From: Druceiella hillmani
Lineage: Eukaryota; Arthropoda; Insecta; Lepidoptera; Hepialidae
DNA length: 64,000 nt
Assembly: GCA_039881145.1 (NCBI GenBank)
Contig: JAYKKI010000074.1
Coordinates: 5,843,001 to 5,907,000, forward strand
Reading direction: 5' to 3'
The stretch's first letter is position 1, and each line of letters opens with the position of its first letter. Shown here one piece after another: positions 50,640-63,277 of this stretch. The notes under the pieces are model-generated. The model was not told the DNA's origin and made no database searches. It was given only the letters and a program-made list of their open reading frames with translations. Made by a program: the position numbers and the translations under genes.

Positions 50640-51200
50640 GGATGGGGCGGAAGGCAGGTCAAAAAAATATGGTGCTATTTTTCCCTTTCAATATATTCTA
50701 CTTCATATTAAAAAAATCTGAACTTGCGAACATGGCCTCTTCATTATCGCTAATTTTATTATCGCTAATTTTTTTAAGCTATTTTATCATTTTTAGAAAT
50801 GAAATAGGCACAGAGGCCAAGTTTGGATCGTGAGGTGGGTGTTGCAATATTTGAGAGTTGCACTTGTGAAATCGTACAAAAGCAGCATCGTTTGCAATAA
50901 TTTCTCTCGCTTTTCTCCTTCAACGCTTCTTTAAGCTACTCTAATAGACTAGTGAGGTACCCTGCATTTATTGAAACTCTCTTATCTTTGAAGCTTATAA
51001 GTAGGACACTTCTGTTTTCCATAAAACCGTCACCATAACTTTTCCGGCCGATTGCGACAACTTGAACTTCTTAGGGAGTGGAGTACCCTTTTAATTCCAT
51101 AGCATAGACCCCTACTCGTATTCAGGTTTTAATGATGAAGCCATCCCGCGATGTTTAGGTGTTGCATTGCCCAAAGTTTCGTCTGCCTTCCATTGAAAAT
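50640..51200 (-). pseudogene. mariner transposase relic, catalytic region
   Basis: Read on the minus strand with several frame changes, this follows a mariner transposase in order. ADETL (about 51172-51186) is the first catalytic Asp region. PKKFKLSQSAGKVM (about 51030-51080) comes next, then FKDKRVSINAGYLTSLLE and LKEALKEKS. LLLYD stands where the second catalytic Asp region is expected, and its DNAPVH-type neighbours are lost. HPPHDPNLAS (about 50813-50842) replaces the usual HPPYSPDLAPSD, so the last catalytic residue is not preserved as in the family. A C-terminal stretch (SDNEEAMFASSDFF) follows to about 50700. Stop codons and frameshifts show it is dead. Terminal inverted repeats were not found. 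Confidence 0.82.
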
Positions 51201-51275
51201 GAAAACAAATTTTATTTAATGCAAAATTTACTTACGTACATAATCTTTGCCAGCAGTATTTTTAATATAGATCCG

Positions 51276-51277
<2 letters not shown>

Positions 51278-51336
<59 letters not shown>
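51278..51336. repeat. (TA)n microsatellite
   Basis: A perfect TA run of about 58 bases just beyond the 5' side of the mariner relic. Confidence 0.97.
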
Positions 51337-51340
<4 letters not shown>

Positions 51341-51879
51341 TCTTTAAAAGTGCTCATTTATTCGTTTTCTTTCCTCCTATTATAATGTGATGCAAAATCA
51401 ACTTTCAGAATGCAAATGTCTATCAAAGTTTTCCTTATTACTCTCAAATTTATTTTAAAGTTAAATGACGACACAAAAGGATATACAAAAGTATAAGACT
51501 GTATACACTAACACAAAAGTGGAATATAGTTTCGTTAACGAACCGGTTTAGTTGGCTTCGACAGGAAACAGATATGCTTTTATTGTCGTTTGTTTAATGG
51601 ACTAGCTTCTATCTAGTCAAAGGCGATAACGTAAGAACATTCATAAATTATGTTTCAGGACAACGACTGAAACTCAATACATTATATATATTAAATATTT
51701 TCAGAACAAACCCACGATACGTTACTTATTTCTTATTGGTATATGAGAAATGGAAAATAAATCGAAGGACGTATTTGGAAAGAGATTTCAACATAGACTG
51801 GTCGGATATAAGAAAGTAAATGGCTGACTGATCGAGAACTGAATGTTTAATCACTTATACTAAAGATACGTCCCAAATC
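51337..51879. other. Non-coding stretch
   Basis: AT-rich, nothing recognised. Confidence 0.5.
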
Positions 51880-52420
51880 TTATAATTTTGATATATCCAT
51901 GTGTCTGTCTGTCTGTATGTCACAACCGTATTACTTACATATTACTAGTGATATAAAGTTGAAATTTGACGTCATTATATATATTAATAAAGTCTATAAG
52001 TTATGAAAATCAAATTTTAAAAAAAAGTTTTTACAGTGCCTCCCCTACATATAAATAGGTGGTAATTTTTTTCGTCACTCCATTGTGTAGGGTATCGTTG
52101 AAGAGGTATTTTAAAAAGATTGGGTCTGTTCATGAAATAGTGCCTATTTTTGTTAGCGCCTATTTTTTAATATCTAAAAAATATCCATAAAAATAATATA
52201 AAGTGTATTTAAAGAAATTAAAAGGAAAGTTATAGCAGTTAAGTTGGCTCCATTAGTTTTCGAGTAAAAATCGACCAACTTGTGACATTTAAACGACTAA
52301 CTTATGACATTTAAACGTATAATTGTGACGTGAGTGACTTAAATTAACTGTGAAAATAACTTTATATTTTAAAACGTATATTTATTATGTCTGTGAAAGA
52401 TATGATAGGCAAAATATTTA
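51880..52420 (-). repeat. Dispersed repeat family A, inverted copy
   Basis: Reverse order of the family A blocks: a tgtctgtctgtctgtatgtc run (51903-51922), gttgaaatttgacg, gtagggtatcg (52087-52097) and gtctgtgaaagat (52389-52401). It is non-coding. Confidence 0.62.
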
Positions 52421-53269
52421 CATGGGGAAAAATATTATTTAAATATGCACTGTTTTTATGTATGTGTGAAAGGTGAAATATATAGTGTACAATATAATTA
52501 GGTTGCTAAAAATTAATATTAGTAAATAGTTTAATAGAAATACTATGTAGCTTTCAATGTTAATGTACTCATACTTGACAAGTTTTTTTTCAATCGAATT
52601 TATGAAAAAACAATCGAAAAATTTTCAAAATAGCCAAAAACTTAAAAACGAGTCCCAACATAACTTAATGAATTGAAAAATCCGTGAGTAAAATGTAAAC
52701 AGTAACTTAATAAATTGAAAAATATATGAGTAAAATGAGTACTAGCAACCTAACGACCGAAGGAAGGGAATTGTTAATAGTAATTACATAAACAGACAAA
52801 AAAGAAAAATATGACAAAAGACTGGTTGAAAGAGATCGCGCAGTATAGTATACATATTTTAAATACAATTTTTATTATTACAACTAGATACAGGGATAAT
52901 AAATGTTGAAAAAACTTTTAATATGAAAGAAGAGAGCATAAAAATCACAAAGCGTGACGTGTTATAAAGATTTGTTAAAATATTACATACGTATTGCATA
53001 TTTTCTGAACAATATAATGTATATACAAGAGTTTATGACATAATAATGTTATTTAAATATATTACTCCGGGTGATTTATTAGATCGCTTTTCTCCGTCAT
53101 TAATATTTTATGTATCACAATGACATCTCTCACGTCCTAAAATTTAATAACAAATTATGCTATAAAATTATTACGGCTTTCTCATAAAATAATAAATACA
53201 CGAATTGCATATACAAAGAAAAAACCATTCCTACTTATCTATATATATATATAATAGTAACAAATAAAT
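52421..53269. other. Non-coding stretch
   Basis: AT-rich, nothing recognised. Confidence 0.5.
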
Positions 53270-53720
53270 AATAAAAAAATAGTCTGTGCGCGCATCAAAC
53301 TAAAACCACTGGATGCATTTTAAAGAAACTTTGCAGTTTTATATGTTAGAGTCTTGGTCAACAAATGCAATAAAAATTACCGAAATTTTACCTAACATTT
53401 TATTAATTAACAAATAACTATTTAATTGACAGCGACGTATTTCATTTCTAAGCAACCATCACCAGTGTGTATTTTTATATTTTTTATCGTATGATAGTAT
53501 TTATTGTATTTTTTATATATTTTTTATTTAGTACCTATAATATAACCATCTATATAATTTTAGGACACTATTTTGATCATCTCAAAGCCTGGAAATTCAT
53601 TTCTAAATAAGCAGTACCTATATCAAAACATTTCCCACGCGAAGGACAGGGTTTTGCTATACTGCAGAATTGCTAGTTGCTATTTTTCTATAAGCTATAG
53701 GATAGCATTTTAAGTTAAGC
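53270..53720 (+). mobile_element. Possible degraded non-autonomous element
   Basis: It starts with ctaaaaccactggatgcatt and gaaactttgcag. It ends with cacgcgaaggacagggttt and ttgctagttgctat. The opening and closing words resemble common lepidopteran interspersed elements, whose ends read like 'cacgcgaacgaagtcgcggg...gctagt'. Class (Helitron-type or SINE-type) cannot be fixed by eye. Confidence 0.3.
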
Positions 53721-54159
53721 TGCGTACGATACATTTAATTGAGATCATGTGTTTTGATTAAGTTAACTTTTCGAAAGAAAATAAAAATTTTAATAGATAA
53801 ACTTTTGCTATTTAATTTTTTACAAAAATATGGTTAAGCCCTGCTTCAATAACCAAAAAACATTATTAATATTTATTTTAGAACTAAAAAATCTGTGAAG
53901 CGTAAGCTATACTTGTACAATTATTGTTCCGTTCCGTCAGCCTCCCACTTAAGTTATTAATAGCAATTGCACTCAGAGTATGTGAAAAACTTTTTCTCAA
54001 AATACACGGTTCAACCATTAACAGTAAAATAAAAAATTAATTTGTTTATAGCAATTAATTGTGCTAGAATTTTTCAATCCTGATCTAATTCTCAATGTTC
54101 ATATTTTTAAAATTTTTCGAAGTAGTCTTTTTGGTAAAAATGATGGGAAATGGTAAAGC
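53721..54159. other. Non-coding stretch
   Basis: AT-rich, nothing recognised. Confidence 0.5.
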
Positions 54160-54420
54160 CTTTTTTTTGTTTTCAAGCCTTTTTCTCGAAAACTGTTAAA
54201 CAAATTCATAAAAAAAAGATATCATATGTATTGTTGAATTTGTACTTCAATAAGTTTTCATTTAACACCCTACACGGTGTCCTTGACATTTTTTTTTATT
54301 TCCTAATTTACCCCCTACTTCACGTCTGTAATTGTACCACCGTATACTATCACTGTGCTAAATTTCGACTGTCACAGGCGATTTTCTCAATAGTTTCCTA
54401 AAAAATCGTCAAGTTTTAGC
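54160..54420 (+). repeat. Dispersed repeat family A, partial copy
   Basis: It shares acaccctacac, aatttaccccctacttcac and gtgctaaatttcgactgtca with the 36880 copy, in the same order, but lacks the upstream half. Confidence 0.45.
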
Positions 54421-54595
54421 AATAGGTAAAAAGAAAATGTTTTTTTCAGAACAGAGTAATACTAAACTATAAAATTAAGTAAGGCTTAGTAAATTAATAA
54501 TTTCAATCTAGTTTTTCCGTTCTTTATAAAAATTTCCTATTTTCCACCACAAAAAATAAAGTTTACAAATCTATTTCAATACGTATAATCTTAAT
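54421..54595. other. Non-coding stretch
   Basis: AT-rich, nothing recognised. Confidence 0.5.
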
Positions 54596-54860
54596 ATTAA
54601 TCTATTCTGATTCACGTCTGGCGAAGGAAGACCCACCGCCGACATAATTGACTGTAAGCGCGCCGTGTCCCGTGTAGCGCCCACCATGTCAGTGTGCAGA
54701 CACGGTGCGGTGACGCGACGTCCGCATCGACGGGACGAAGCTTCGTGTCCCGGCCCGCCAAGATTTCCAGATAAGGCAATCCGGACATAGTGCACGATAT
54801 CCTTACGACGATGTCTGCATGTATTTGTGTATCGATATTTATACCGCGACGAATGTTTTC
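54596..54860. promoter_or_regulatory. GC-rich island
   Basis: A strongly GC-rich segment (gaaggaagacccaccgccga, gcgcgccgtgtcccgtgtag, gcggtgacgcgacgtccgca, tgtcccggcccgccaag). A 74-codon minus frame (54571-54795) crosses it with Arg/Gly/Ala-rich, domain-free content, as expected for GC-rich DNA. It may be a promoter-type island or an old coding relic. Confidence 0.3.
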
Positions 54861-56679
54861 GATTCGAGGTAAAGATTTGTAGTCGATATTTTATGTACGT
54901 ACTTCAAAAAACATATTTTTTATGGATGACAATGACCTCAAAAAAGGATTATGTAGAACCAACCATGATATAATGCAAACGTCAAAAACGACAAAACTTC
55001 TCTGACAGTAACTATATCTATTTAATACCATAATGGGATAACAACAATCCCAATAATAACAAATTGATTACGTAAGATAATATAGTAAATAAAAGCATTT
55101 AAAATACCTTGAAGTATTTTAACAGGAGTAAAAATAAGTTCCTTTTATTAATTTTATAAACATATCAAAAAAATTACTGCGTAATTCGTAGCATTTTTTA
55201 ATTTCATTAGTGTTGACATGTGAATATAAACAGTAACCTGGTGATCGTCCCAAATTTAGGAAGAATATAAGATCAATTGTAAAAATTTAAAATTGCGTAT
55301 AGTAATTTATAAATACACTAATCGTGTAATCTTAAGAACAAGTTTAATTAACTTCAACAGATATACAAGTGTTTTTTAAATTTTTAATTAGCTATCGCCC
55401 TCTTAATGTGAATACTTTAAATACATTGAATCGAATGTTCCCCAATCTCAAATTCCATACACCTTAAGGGTGCATTGAATATATTATAATCAACAACTAA
55501 CGTTAAAGAATTGGCTTATTGAAGGACGATTCCTTAATATAACTTGATTTAAATGAAGTTATAATGTTTTGTTCAACTTTATCGACAATAAATTCTAATT
55601 TTAGAACATTGGATACGCGGTCTTTGTTATAAAATATTTGTAATTTGTACGCACGCACGACGCACACGCGCACGCAGCCACGCACGCACGCACACACAAA
55701 CGTTTTCCATTTAAATACTAATCAAGGTTATCAGAAAATTCTCTCTTGTATGACTGCTTTAGTTCATACGAAGACAACTTCTGTTCTAGAAAACAGAAGA
55801 ACTTTAGATATGACATCTTCCTAAACTTTTTGGTATTATAACAATCGCCACAGTGTAAAAATAAAAAATATGCCACACTAACTTAGATTTTTCTCGTAAC
55901 CGATATTGTGCACATAAAACATGAAACTAAGATTTAATATAAAGGAAGCCGGGAAAGGTTCATATAGTGTTGAGCCAAGGTGATACACGAAAAAAAATGC
56001 ACTATTATTTAGAAAAAAAAAAAGAAAAAATAAGCTCCTCAACCATTTTATTTAAATCGTTAAACAGACAAATAAAAAATATTTTATTTCTTTTACAACA
56101 AATAAGTTTTATCTTTAAGAAATCTTTTATTTCATTTACGAAAACTTATTTGGTTATTTCGTTATTTTTTATAATATTTGTAGAACATCCAAGAATTTGG
56201 GTAAATAATCTGAAAAATAATGTAGCAAATTACAGTACAAAATCTAATTAGCCACTTAGCTAGCAAGCTGTTGAAGTAAAACACTTGTCATGGGTTCCTA
56301 TCTGACATGATTTACTGTCTTGTGCACATAAATATACACGGCATGTCACAAGAGTATATTGTAAGAAGTTGCTGTTTTTTAATATTTAGAGAATCACTGA
56401 TCTAAATAACAATAGGATTTTTTTTCAATTGTTAGTTTCATTTGTATCACTTAAGATATTTCCTATATTATGAAAGCTATGTAACTATATTTCGCTGACC
56501 ATGTTCGCTGAAATTACTCGTAGATAAGTTTGATTTCAAGTTGAAATCCTATTTGAATTTTCATGCTCCAGCAACAGGTTTGGAAATAAGGGATGGACAA
56601 AAATGGTTTATTCACGTTGCATCTTGATCTTCACGTTTTGATATAAAATGAAAAATATAGATTTTTTCATTACTTCCGG
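54861..56679. other. Non-coding stretch
   Basis: AT-rich, with one CACG-type microsatellite. The frame at 55967-56251 is Lys/Phe/Ile-rich with no domain. Confidence 0.5.
55648..55697. repeat. (CACG)n/(CA)n microsatellite
   Basis: A run of cgcacgcacg-type words with interruptions, ending in a short CA run. It is one of the few GC-rich simple repeats here. Confidence 0.93.
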
Positions 56680-56800
56680 GCGAGTTTATTGTTCGCTTAG
56701 CGGGCACGCATTTGCAAAAATCGAAGTACAGCCCGAGTGCGGAACATGGCAATGATAGAGTCGTACGAGACCATTAGTATAATAATAAAATTAAACGCAT
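56680..56800. promoter_or_regulatory. Short GC-richer block
   Basis: tccgggcgagtttattgttc and gcacgcatttgcaaaaatcg, followed by cagcccgagtgcggaacatg, in AT-rich surroundings. Regulatory identity is only a guess. Confidence 0.18.
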
Positions 56801-57121
56801 GCGATAAAACAGGTATAATAGAAATGAGTAGCAAGCATAAGTCATTTAATCATATCTATCAAAATAGGCGTAACCTATTTTTGTATGGTTGCTATACTAA
56901 AGAATCGTAAAAACTCGTTATAATTTAATATAGGGTTAAAAAAGTAGAGTTTTCTAGCCGTATTGATAGAAATTTTACCCCTTTCAAAGCAGTGTAGTGG
57001 AAAAAAATGTAGAACAACATGGTTGAACAAAAATGGTTTTTTACGTAACTGAATTCACAATCATTTTGAATTTACCAACAAATCAATAAGCAACGCATGA
57101 AGAAAGAAAAAAGAAAAGTAA

Positions 57122-57173
<52 letters not shown>

Positions 57174-57811
57174 ACATATGTATATTTTTGTACATTATAA
57201 CATACTATAAATATCGATTAGTTTGAAGAATATATACATTTCGTTAAATACTATAATAAAAAATAAAGGACACTTATCACTGTCTCATTCTTTGACGTTT
57301 CACTGCTAGCTAGTTCCTTTTTCTATAATTACTTTATTACCAGGTCTTCGTTTTCGCTAAAACATTTATTTGAATAATAGGTTATGGACCCGGTGCGATC
57401 AAATATTAATATTTTACCGAGACAATAATGCGATTGCATTAGCTTTATTTAGATATAATCTCACAAGTGGCGTCGGCCGTAGCGTGATCACATTTTTTTC
57501 TTCTTTAACAGCAAAAGGATTGGTGTTAGCCAAACAAAGAATATCAAAATGTTTGGTTGTCAGAGAATGCTCACCGTATCAAAAGAAAAAAAAAGACAAA
57601 AATAGAATTTCAAAGCTTGCAAAATGAGGTTTGTCGATTATTGTGAAACGACAAAAGGGTATGCTATAAACAGAAAACAATATACAACAGCAGAGATGTA
57701 ATTTTTCTTAAGCACCAGTTAAAAATAACTGTAATAATCTGAATTGCAGCAACAAGTACCGACTGACAAGTCACATACATCATCATGAATTCATGATGTT
57801 AATCGTGAATT
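56801..57811. other. Non-coding stretch
   Basis: An 18-bp perfect palindrome (catcatgaattcatgatg) lies at 57781-57798. The frame at 57370-57627 has no recognised domain. Confidence 0.5.
57125..57169. repeat. (TA)n microsatellite
   Basis: A perfect TA run with a short GTATAC tail. Confidence 0.96.
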
Positions 57812-58102
57812 TCAGTCTTCTACAAAATCTATTAATAAATATGTAGAAGCTTGGTTGAAATATCTTTGCCTCCACGAGGGTACAATATGTCTTCGAATTT
57901 GTCCCATGTCCATATTGCAGTCGATGCACCTCATAATTAGATAAACATTATCCGAAATGTATGGAAAAAATCGTGGCGTGGATGAAATCAGTCTGTGTAA
58001 ATACCAACTGTCAATAAAATTCGCCAACGAATGCAAGCGTAACAGAGACTGCAAGAATTCAAATTTAAACGATCGCTTTCTGTCGTTCGTTGATCTTACC
58101 AA
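57812..58102 (-). CDS. Hypothetical ORF, 96 codons, low support
   Basis: A minus-strand ATG-to-stop frame with less A/T-biased third positions than its surroundings. The product includes NVYLIMRCIDCNMDMGQIRR, with one Cys-x-x-Cys pair. A 74-codon plus-strand frame (57957-58181) overlaps it and carries its own Cys pairs, so at most one of the two is real. By a rough estimate, a few frames of this length are expected by chance in 64 kb of such AT-rich DNA. No family is recognised. Confidence 0.15.
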   Translation of the reverse strand: MVRSTNDRKRSFKFEFLQSLLRLHSLANFIDSWYLHRLISSTPRFFPYISDNVYLIMRCIDCNMDMGQIRRHIVPSWRQRYFNQASTYLLIDFVED

Positions 58103-58215
58103 CTGTCGAAATAATTGTCACAACGCGTTTTCGTATTTTAGTGCGTATTTCAGACAAATTTACACTATAGTAATTGAATAAATTTGGCATTCATTTTGTG
58201 AAAATTCATTTATAA

Positions 58216-58380
58216 TTAGATTTTTCTCAACTAAATGAAACTGCGTGACGTAGTATTATTTCTACTTTATTTAAATTCTTTAAAAATTGTTGACTTGATG
58301 ATGTTGGTCGTGGTAAAGAATTTAAATAAAGTAGATATAATACTACATCACGTAGTTTCATTCAGTTGAGAAAAATCTAA
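58216..58380. mobile_element. Snapback MITE-like element, copy 2
   Basis: The arms are about 60 bp (58216-58276 and 58320-58380), sharing ttagatttttctcaact, aatgaaact(g/a)cgtga(c/t)gtag and tattat(t/a)tctactttatt in inverted order. The core matches copy 1 at 5209-5409 (actacgtgatgtagtattat, then tctactttntttaantcttt). The middle of about 43 bases is shorter than in copy 1. It is non-coding. Confidence 0.85.
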
Positions 58381-59327
58381 CTATAGTAATTGTTTTTAAG
58401 GATAAAAAAACAACGTTACGTTATTCGGTTTATTTTGAATGGAACGTCAAGTTAATGGGCAAGCGACGTAAAAGAAAATATGTTTTTTATATCACATAAA
58501 TAATTACTCCCGAGCTCTAGAGATGTAAAAGTACGTCATAATTCGTTAGTTTATTTTTAGTATTTTTTTGCATTTATTTTAAACCGTGGTCATACTTAAA
58601 TACTATCCTGCAATGAATCATAAATATTGATAAAAAGGCGCTTTCCTGTCTGCCATAATATATTTATAACTATATATCTGTTTCGATATACCTATTCTAG
58701 ATCTACGTCTAAACTTTACAAAAACTTTATTTTCTCGTGGTCTTTGTATATTAATCTACTTTAGATTTTTTATTAAACATAAGTTTTTTGATCAAATATT
58801 TTCAAAAATAAAGAACTTTTTATAACAATGTTAACAATATTATACTTAATATTTACATAAAATTCACTACAAAACACCAAATTGCATTGTTTTAGAATCG
58901 ACGTGTAAACCTTAATAACATTTAATATAAAATAATCGTTTGGCTTCTATAACAAATATGGTAAATCAGGACGCCACTGTCAAACGCCCATCCAAATATT
59001 TTTGCTGGTCCAGTCATACTCGATTTTCTTCGAAACTTTATAGTTATTACTTTTAACCCACTAGACCAATATAAGGCAAATACGTTTATGCAAAATAGTT
59101 TTAGTTGTAAAATGAGCACGGCATCTATTTTCTCTATAATTATTTAAAACTCTCTATAATTTGTTTTATTATTTTACCACCAGCGTTTAAAAAAAATAAA
59201 ACAAACGTTTAAAAGAAAACAATTTAATTTTAAGCTACAGTATCACAATAATTCATATACGTAAAAAAAATCTTACATGCATATAGACATTCAATACATC
59301 TGTCTTCTTATGAAATGTCAAATCAAA
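58381..59327. other. Non-coding stretch
   Basis: The minus frame at 58922-59119 has no recognised domain. Nothing else was seen. Confidence 0.5.
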
Positions 59328-59369
59328 AATTAAAAAGCTTTCAGATATATATCTGCAAGCTTTTTGATT
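59328..59369. repeat. Inverted repeat with 21-bp arms
   Basis: aattaaaaagctttcagata(t) joins directly to its reverse complement with two mismatches and no loop. Both arms contain an AAGCTT word. Confidence 0.88.
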
Positions 59370-60719
59370 ATACAACATTTTATGAAAATATTAAACTTTT
59401 TAGCTATTAGAACTATTTATAATAAGCAATATTTAAATGATAAAGCAATGTTTTCCAAACAAAAATAAAAGTAACATTTATCAGAAACAATTTCTGTAGT
59501 TAGTATAACATTAATATGTGTATAAAATGTCAATGTAAGTAATATGTAAACAAAATGTCACTAGACTTGTATTGTTTGTCTAATGACAATTTAGTTACAT
59601 GCATTCTAATGTGTAATTAAATTATATTTAAACTTTTAAATTTTGTATACACTAATATTTCGAAGTTTAGTTTGTCATATATTTTGTACGCTGTAAAGTA
59701 GAACACTATAAGAAAAAGAGTCGTGAGAAGCCAACGCCATCTATATAACATTGTCCGAAATGTATTCTACTATAAAAGGGAAAATTATTCGTAGAAAATT
59801 AATATAGAATTGAATAAACTTTATTGCAAGGTACGTAACTGCGGTGTAGCACTACATTGATAGTTGCTACACAATTGTCACTGTGCTAATTTCGATTTTC
59901 GCTTTTCCTTAAACAAAATAGTCCACGTCAAGAATATAATCAACCTTATTCAACAAATAAACTATTTCATTGGATGTTACTATGTACGAATAACAAAACT
60001 GTATTTAAATCACAAACAAATAATGGAAGGATGATTCAATTTCAAGTCTTATCTAAAGAAGTACGATAATGAAACTAATATTACGTATAAAATAATCTAC
60101 TCTATGCCGTATAGAAAATAAGAGACTAATCGATGTTAAAAATATTAAAAAAATAATTGTGCGTGTAATTATGTACTTCTTTGGCAAAATAAAAGAATAA
60201 CTTTATTTAGCACACGAATTATGAATGAAAATAAAATAACAAAAGGACTGGACTGGCGTCTATAAATACGGTTGGTAAAATATCAATTCAATCAAATAAT
60301 AAAATTTTAAAAAATTTATAATTTATAATACAAATAAATCCATGCTAAAATTGAACCTCACTGAGAAATACACTTAAAACATATTTTAAAGAGTTTATAA
60401 GTACTATTTCTATAACGAATATTCACAATAAATAAATGTTTTTATTAGATGGACCACTATTAAATATCGATTACTAAAAATGATTTAAAACAGATATAGC
60501 ATAGATTTATATGAATATAAAACTCATATTGTGTATTTATAAATGCCTCAATAATTATTATGAACATAGTATATGTCACTACACGCATGTTTTATGAGCA
60601 ACTTCATCCTGTCGATTTTTGTTGCATCATCTTTTCATAACGCGATTAAAGGAGTGTATAACTTCAATAAAACATTAAGAATACATCTACAGTTAAAATA
60701 GCCTAAAATACAATGGTGA
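59370..60719. other. Non-coding stretch
   Basis: AT-rich, nothing recognised. Confidence 0.5.
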
Positions 60720-61112
60720 CAATCGACGAAAAGTGCGTTGTCCCCACTCACAATATTGGACAGTGATGTCCATTATATCAGAGCAAATTTCATTCTGTCC
60801 ATTGTGTCACTTCTTACGTATTCTTAGAGCTATTTAAGAGGCCCCTCACAATAATCGGTGCAGTTCCCACGGTCGCTATCGGGACACGAGGACGCGAAGT
60901 ATTCAAAGTCAAATAGCGAGCGGCGTTACATCCTTAGCTCGTCTCGGCCGCGGTTATCTCGCCATCGCGAATGGTTAGAATCGCCCTAAACGCGCCAACA
61001 CAAATACGAGATAAGATAAGAGGAACAAGGTTAGGTTAGTGTGAGAAGTGGAGTCCGAAGACGCTGGCAGGTATTCGCGGCAGGTATAAGGAGGTGTCGG
61101 GTGTGGTGTTTA
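60720..61112. promoter_or_regulatory. CpG/GATA-rich block
   Basis: About 390 bases of higher GC with CpG words (cgagcggcgttacatcctta, cgtctcggccgcggttatct). It also has adjacent GATA sites (agataagataag, 61009-61020), two TTAGG words (aggttaggttag, 61028-61039), and a repeated ggcaggtat (61067 and 61080). There is no long coding frame. A promoter or enhancer is plausible by composition and motifs only. Confidence 0.33.
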
Positions 61113-62104
<992 letters not shown>

Positions 62105-62151
62105 CAAAATAAAATATGTTATCAATGTGGAAGTCATTACTAACATAAAAC

Positions 62152-62316
62152 TTATATGTGTTCATCTCTCTTACACTCAGGACATCTCGTATTGTAATGT
62201 AGTTTAGATTTATGTTCTCTAATGTATTCGTCTCTGTCACATACAGGACACATCGTAGATTTTTTATCTCTTAGTATCGATGTTACTTTACTAGCATTAA
62301 AATACCTATTAATTGT
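62152..62316 (-). pseudogene. Small frame with tandem Cys-pair motif
   Basis: A minus-strand frame of 54 codons between stops (ATG at 62253) contains [13 protein letters not shown] and, 22 residues on, [10 protein letters not shown]. The two 30-base coding segments are clearly related, so this is a duplicated Cys-x-x-Cys motif of zinc-ribbon type. Upstream residues read [15 protein letters not shown]. The frame is too short for a full protein and ends at TAA beside a (TA)n tract, so it is most likely a fragment. I do not recognise the family. A mobile-element or viral source is possible but unproven. Confidence 0.28.
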
Positions 62317-62889
62317 TTATAAATAATCGTGATTTATTAAGTATGTTGAATTTATGCGTTATATGTTACAACATTGATCTTATTTATATTATGACTAGTA
62401 TGTTTGCACTTCTAGAACGGGGAAGGACTTATAATAATATGAACTGTTTTTTCGATGATATTCCCTTTTGACACACAACTCGCTACGGTTGCCGTAAGCA
62501 ACTGACTTGAAGTGAGACTGAGTTGTGTGCATTGCGCACAACCTGTCTTGACCCTTTCTTATGCACTTAATGTATTGGCAGGACCTAATTACTATTATTT
62601 ATATTTTTGATCTCATACACGATGTATATAAAGGAGAATGTGTTGTTAAAACTAAATTATATAAACTACAGCATGTAAAATGTTTAGAAAAGAAACTTTG
62701 TATAATATTTATATTTCAAAAGCGTAAAATCGGCACTGTACAAAAGAACGAATGTAGTGACGTAAAATTAATTAAAATTGAAAACATATCTCTGCAAAAA
62801 CGGATGAATGTTTATCTCTACTGGTATTATAAATTAATAAATAATCTTAAAAGAGTTGACTTGTTTATCAATTGATTTGCTGCCGAATA
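62317..62889. other. Stretch with stem-loop and a 104-codon AT-rich frame
   Basis: cacacaactc (62472-62481) pairs with gagttgtgtg (62520-62529), enclosing a small gttgc/gcaac stem. The plus frame at 62561-62875 is open for 104 codons but Lys/Ile/Leu/Tyr-rich and without a recognised domain. It may be chance, or part of the same relic as the neighbouring Cys-rich frames. Confidence 0.35.

Positions 62890-62922
<33 letters not shown>
62890..62922. repeat. (TA)n microsatellite
   Basis: A short perfect TA run. Confidence 0.95.
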
Positions 62923-62924
<2 letters not shown>

Positions 62925-63034
62925 GTATATCTAAAAATATTGGTGACTCATGGCACCATGCCAAAATTATTCCTTAAACTGGAAATTATAGTTTTGTACT
63001 TTACGCATATAGGTGGTATTATTAAAAAACACAA

Positions 63035-63277
63035 ATGTGTGAAACATGTTCTTGTACGGTCTGTGGGAAAAAAGTATATTCACCAGACTAATTCTGTAAG
63101 TACTGCGTTATACAAAATTTGGTACGGAATAATTTGGCAGGATATAATGAGACACTAATATATTGTGCGAGGTATCAAATGAAAGCTTATCGTAATACAT
63201 TTGTCGTAAAAGAAAATGTTAAAACGTTAACATTTAAATACCAAAAGATTTCAAAACAAATCAAAGAAAATGAATAA
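63035..63277 (+). pseudogene. Small Cys-rich frame broken by one stop
   Basis: From the ATG at 63035 the plus frame reads MCETCSCTVCGKK and VYSPD. It meets a TAA at 63089 and continues in the same frame as FCKYCVIQNLVRNN for 61 more codons to a TAA at 63275. Six cysteines fall within about 24 positions (C-x2-C-x-C-x2-C, then C-x2-C), a spacing like a small zinc finger and unlikely in DNA this poor in G. The second half is Lys/Asn/Tyr-rich. The single in-frame stop suggests a recent pseudogene, or a chance frame. The family is not recognised. It lies about 0.8 kb from the other Cys-pair frame, on the opposite strand. Confidence 0.25.

Noticed and set aside
53740..53760. tgagatcatgtgttttg, resembling bantam
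   Set aside because: Only the first eight or nine bases agree, and there is no hairpin partner.
55967..56251. 94-codon Lys/Phe-rich frame
   Set aside because: Poly-A-rich composition, no domain and no codon bias.
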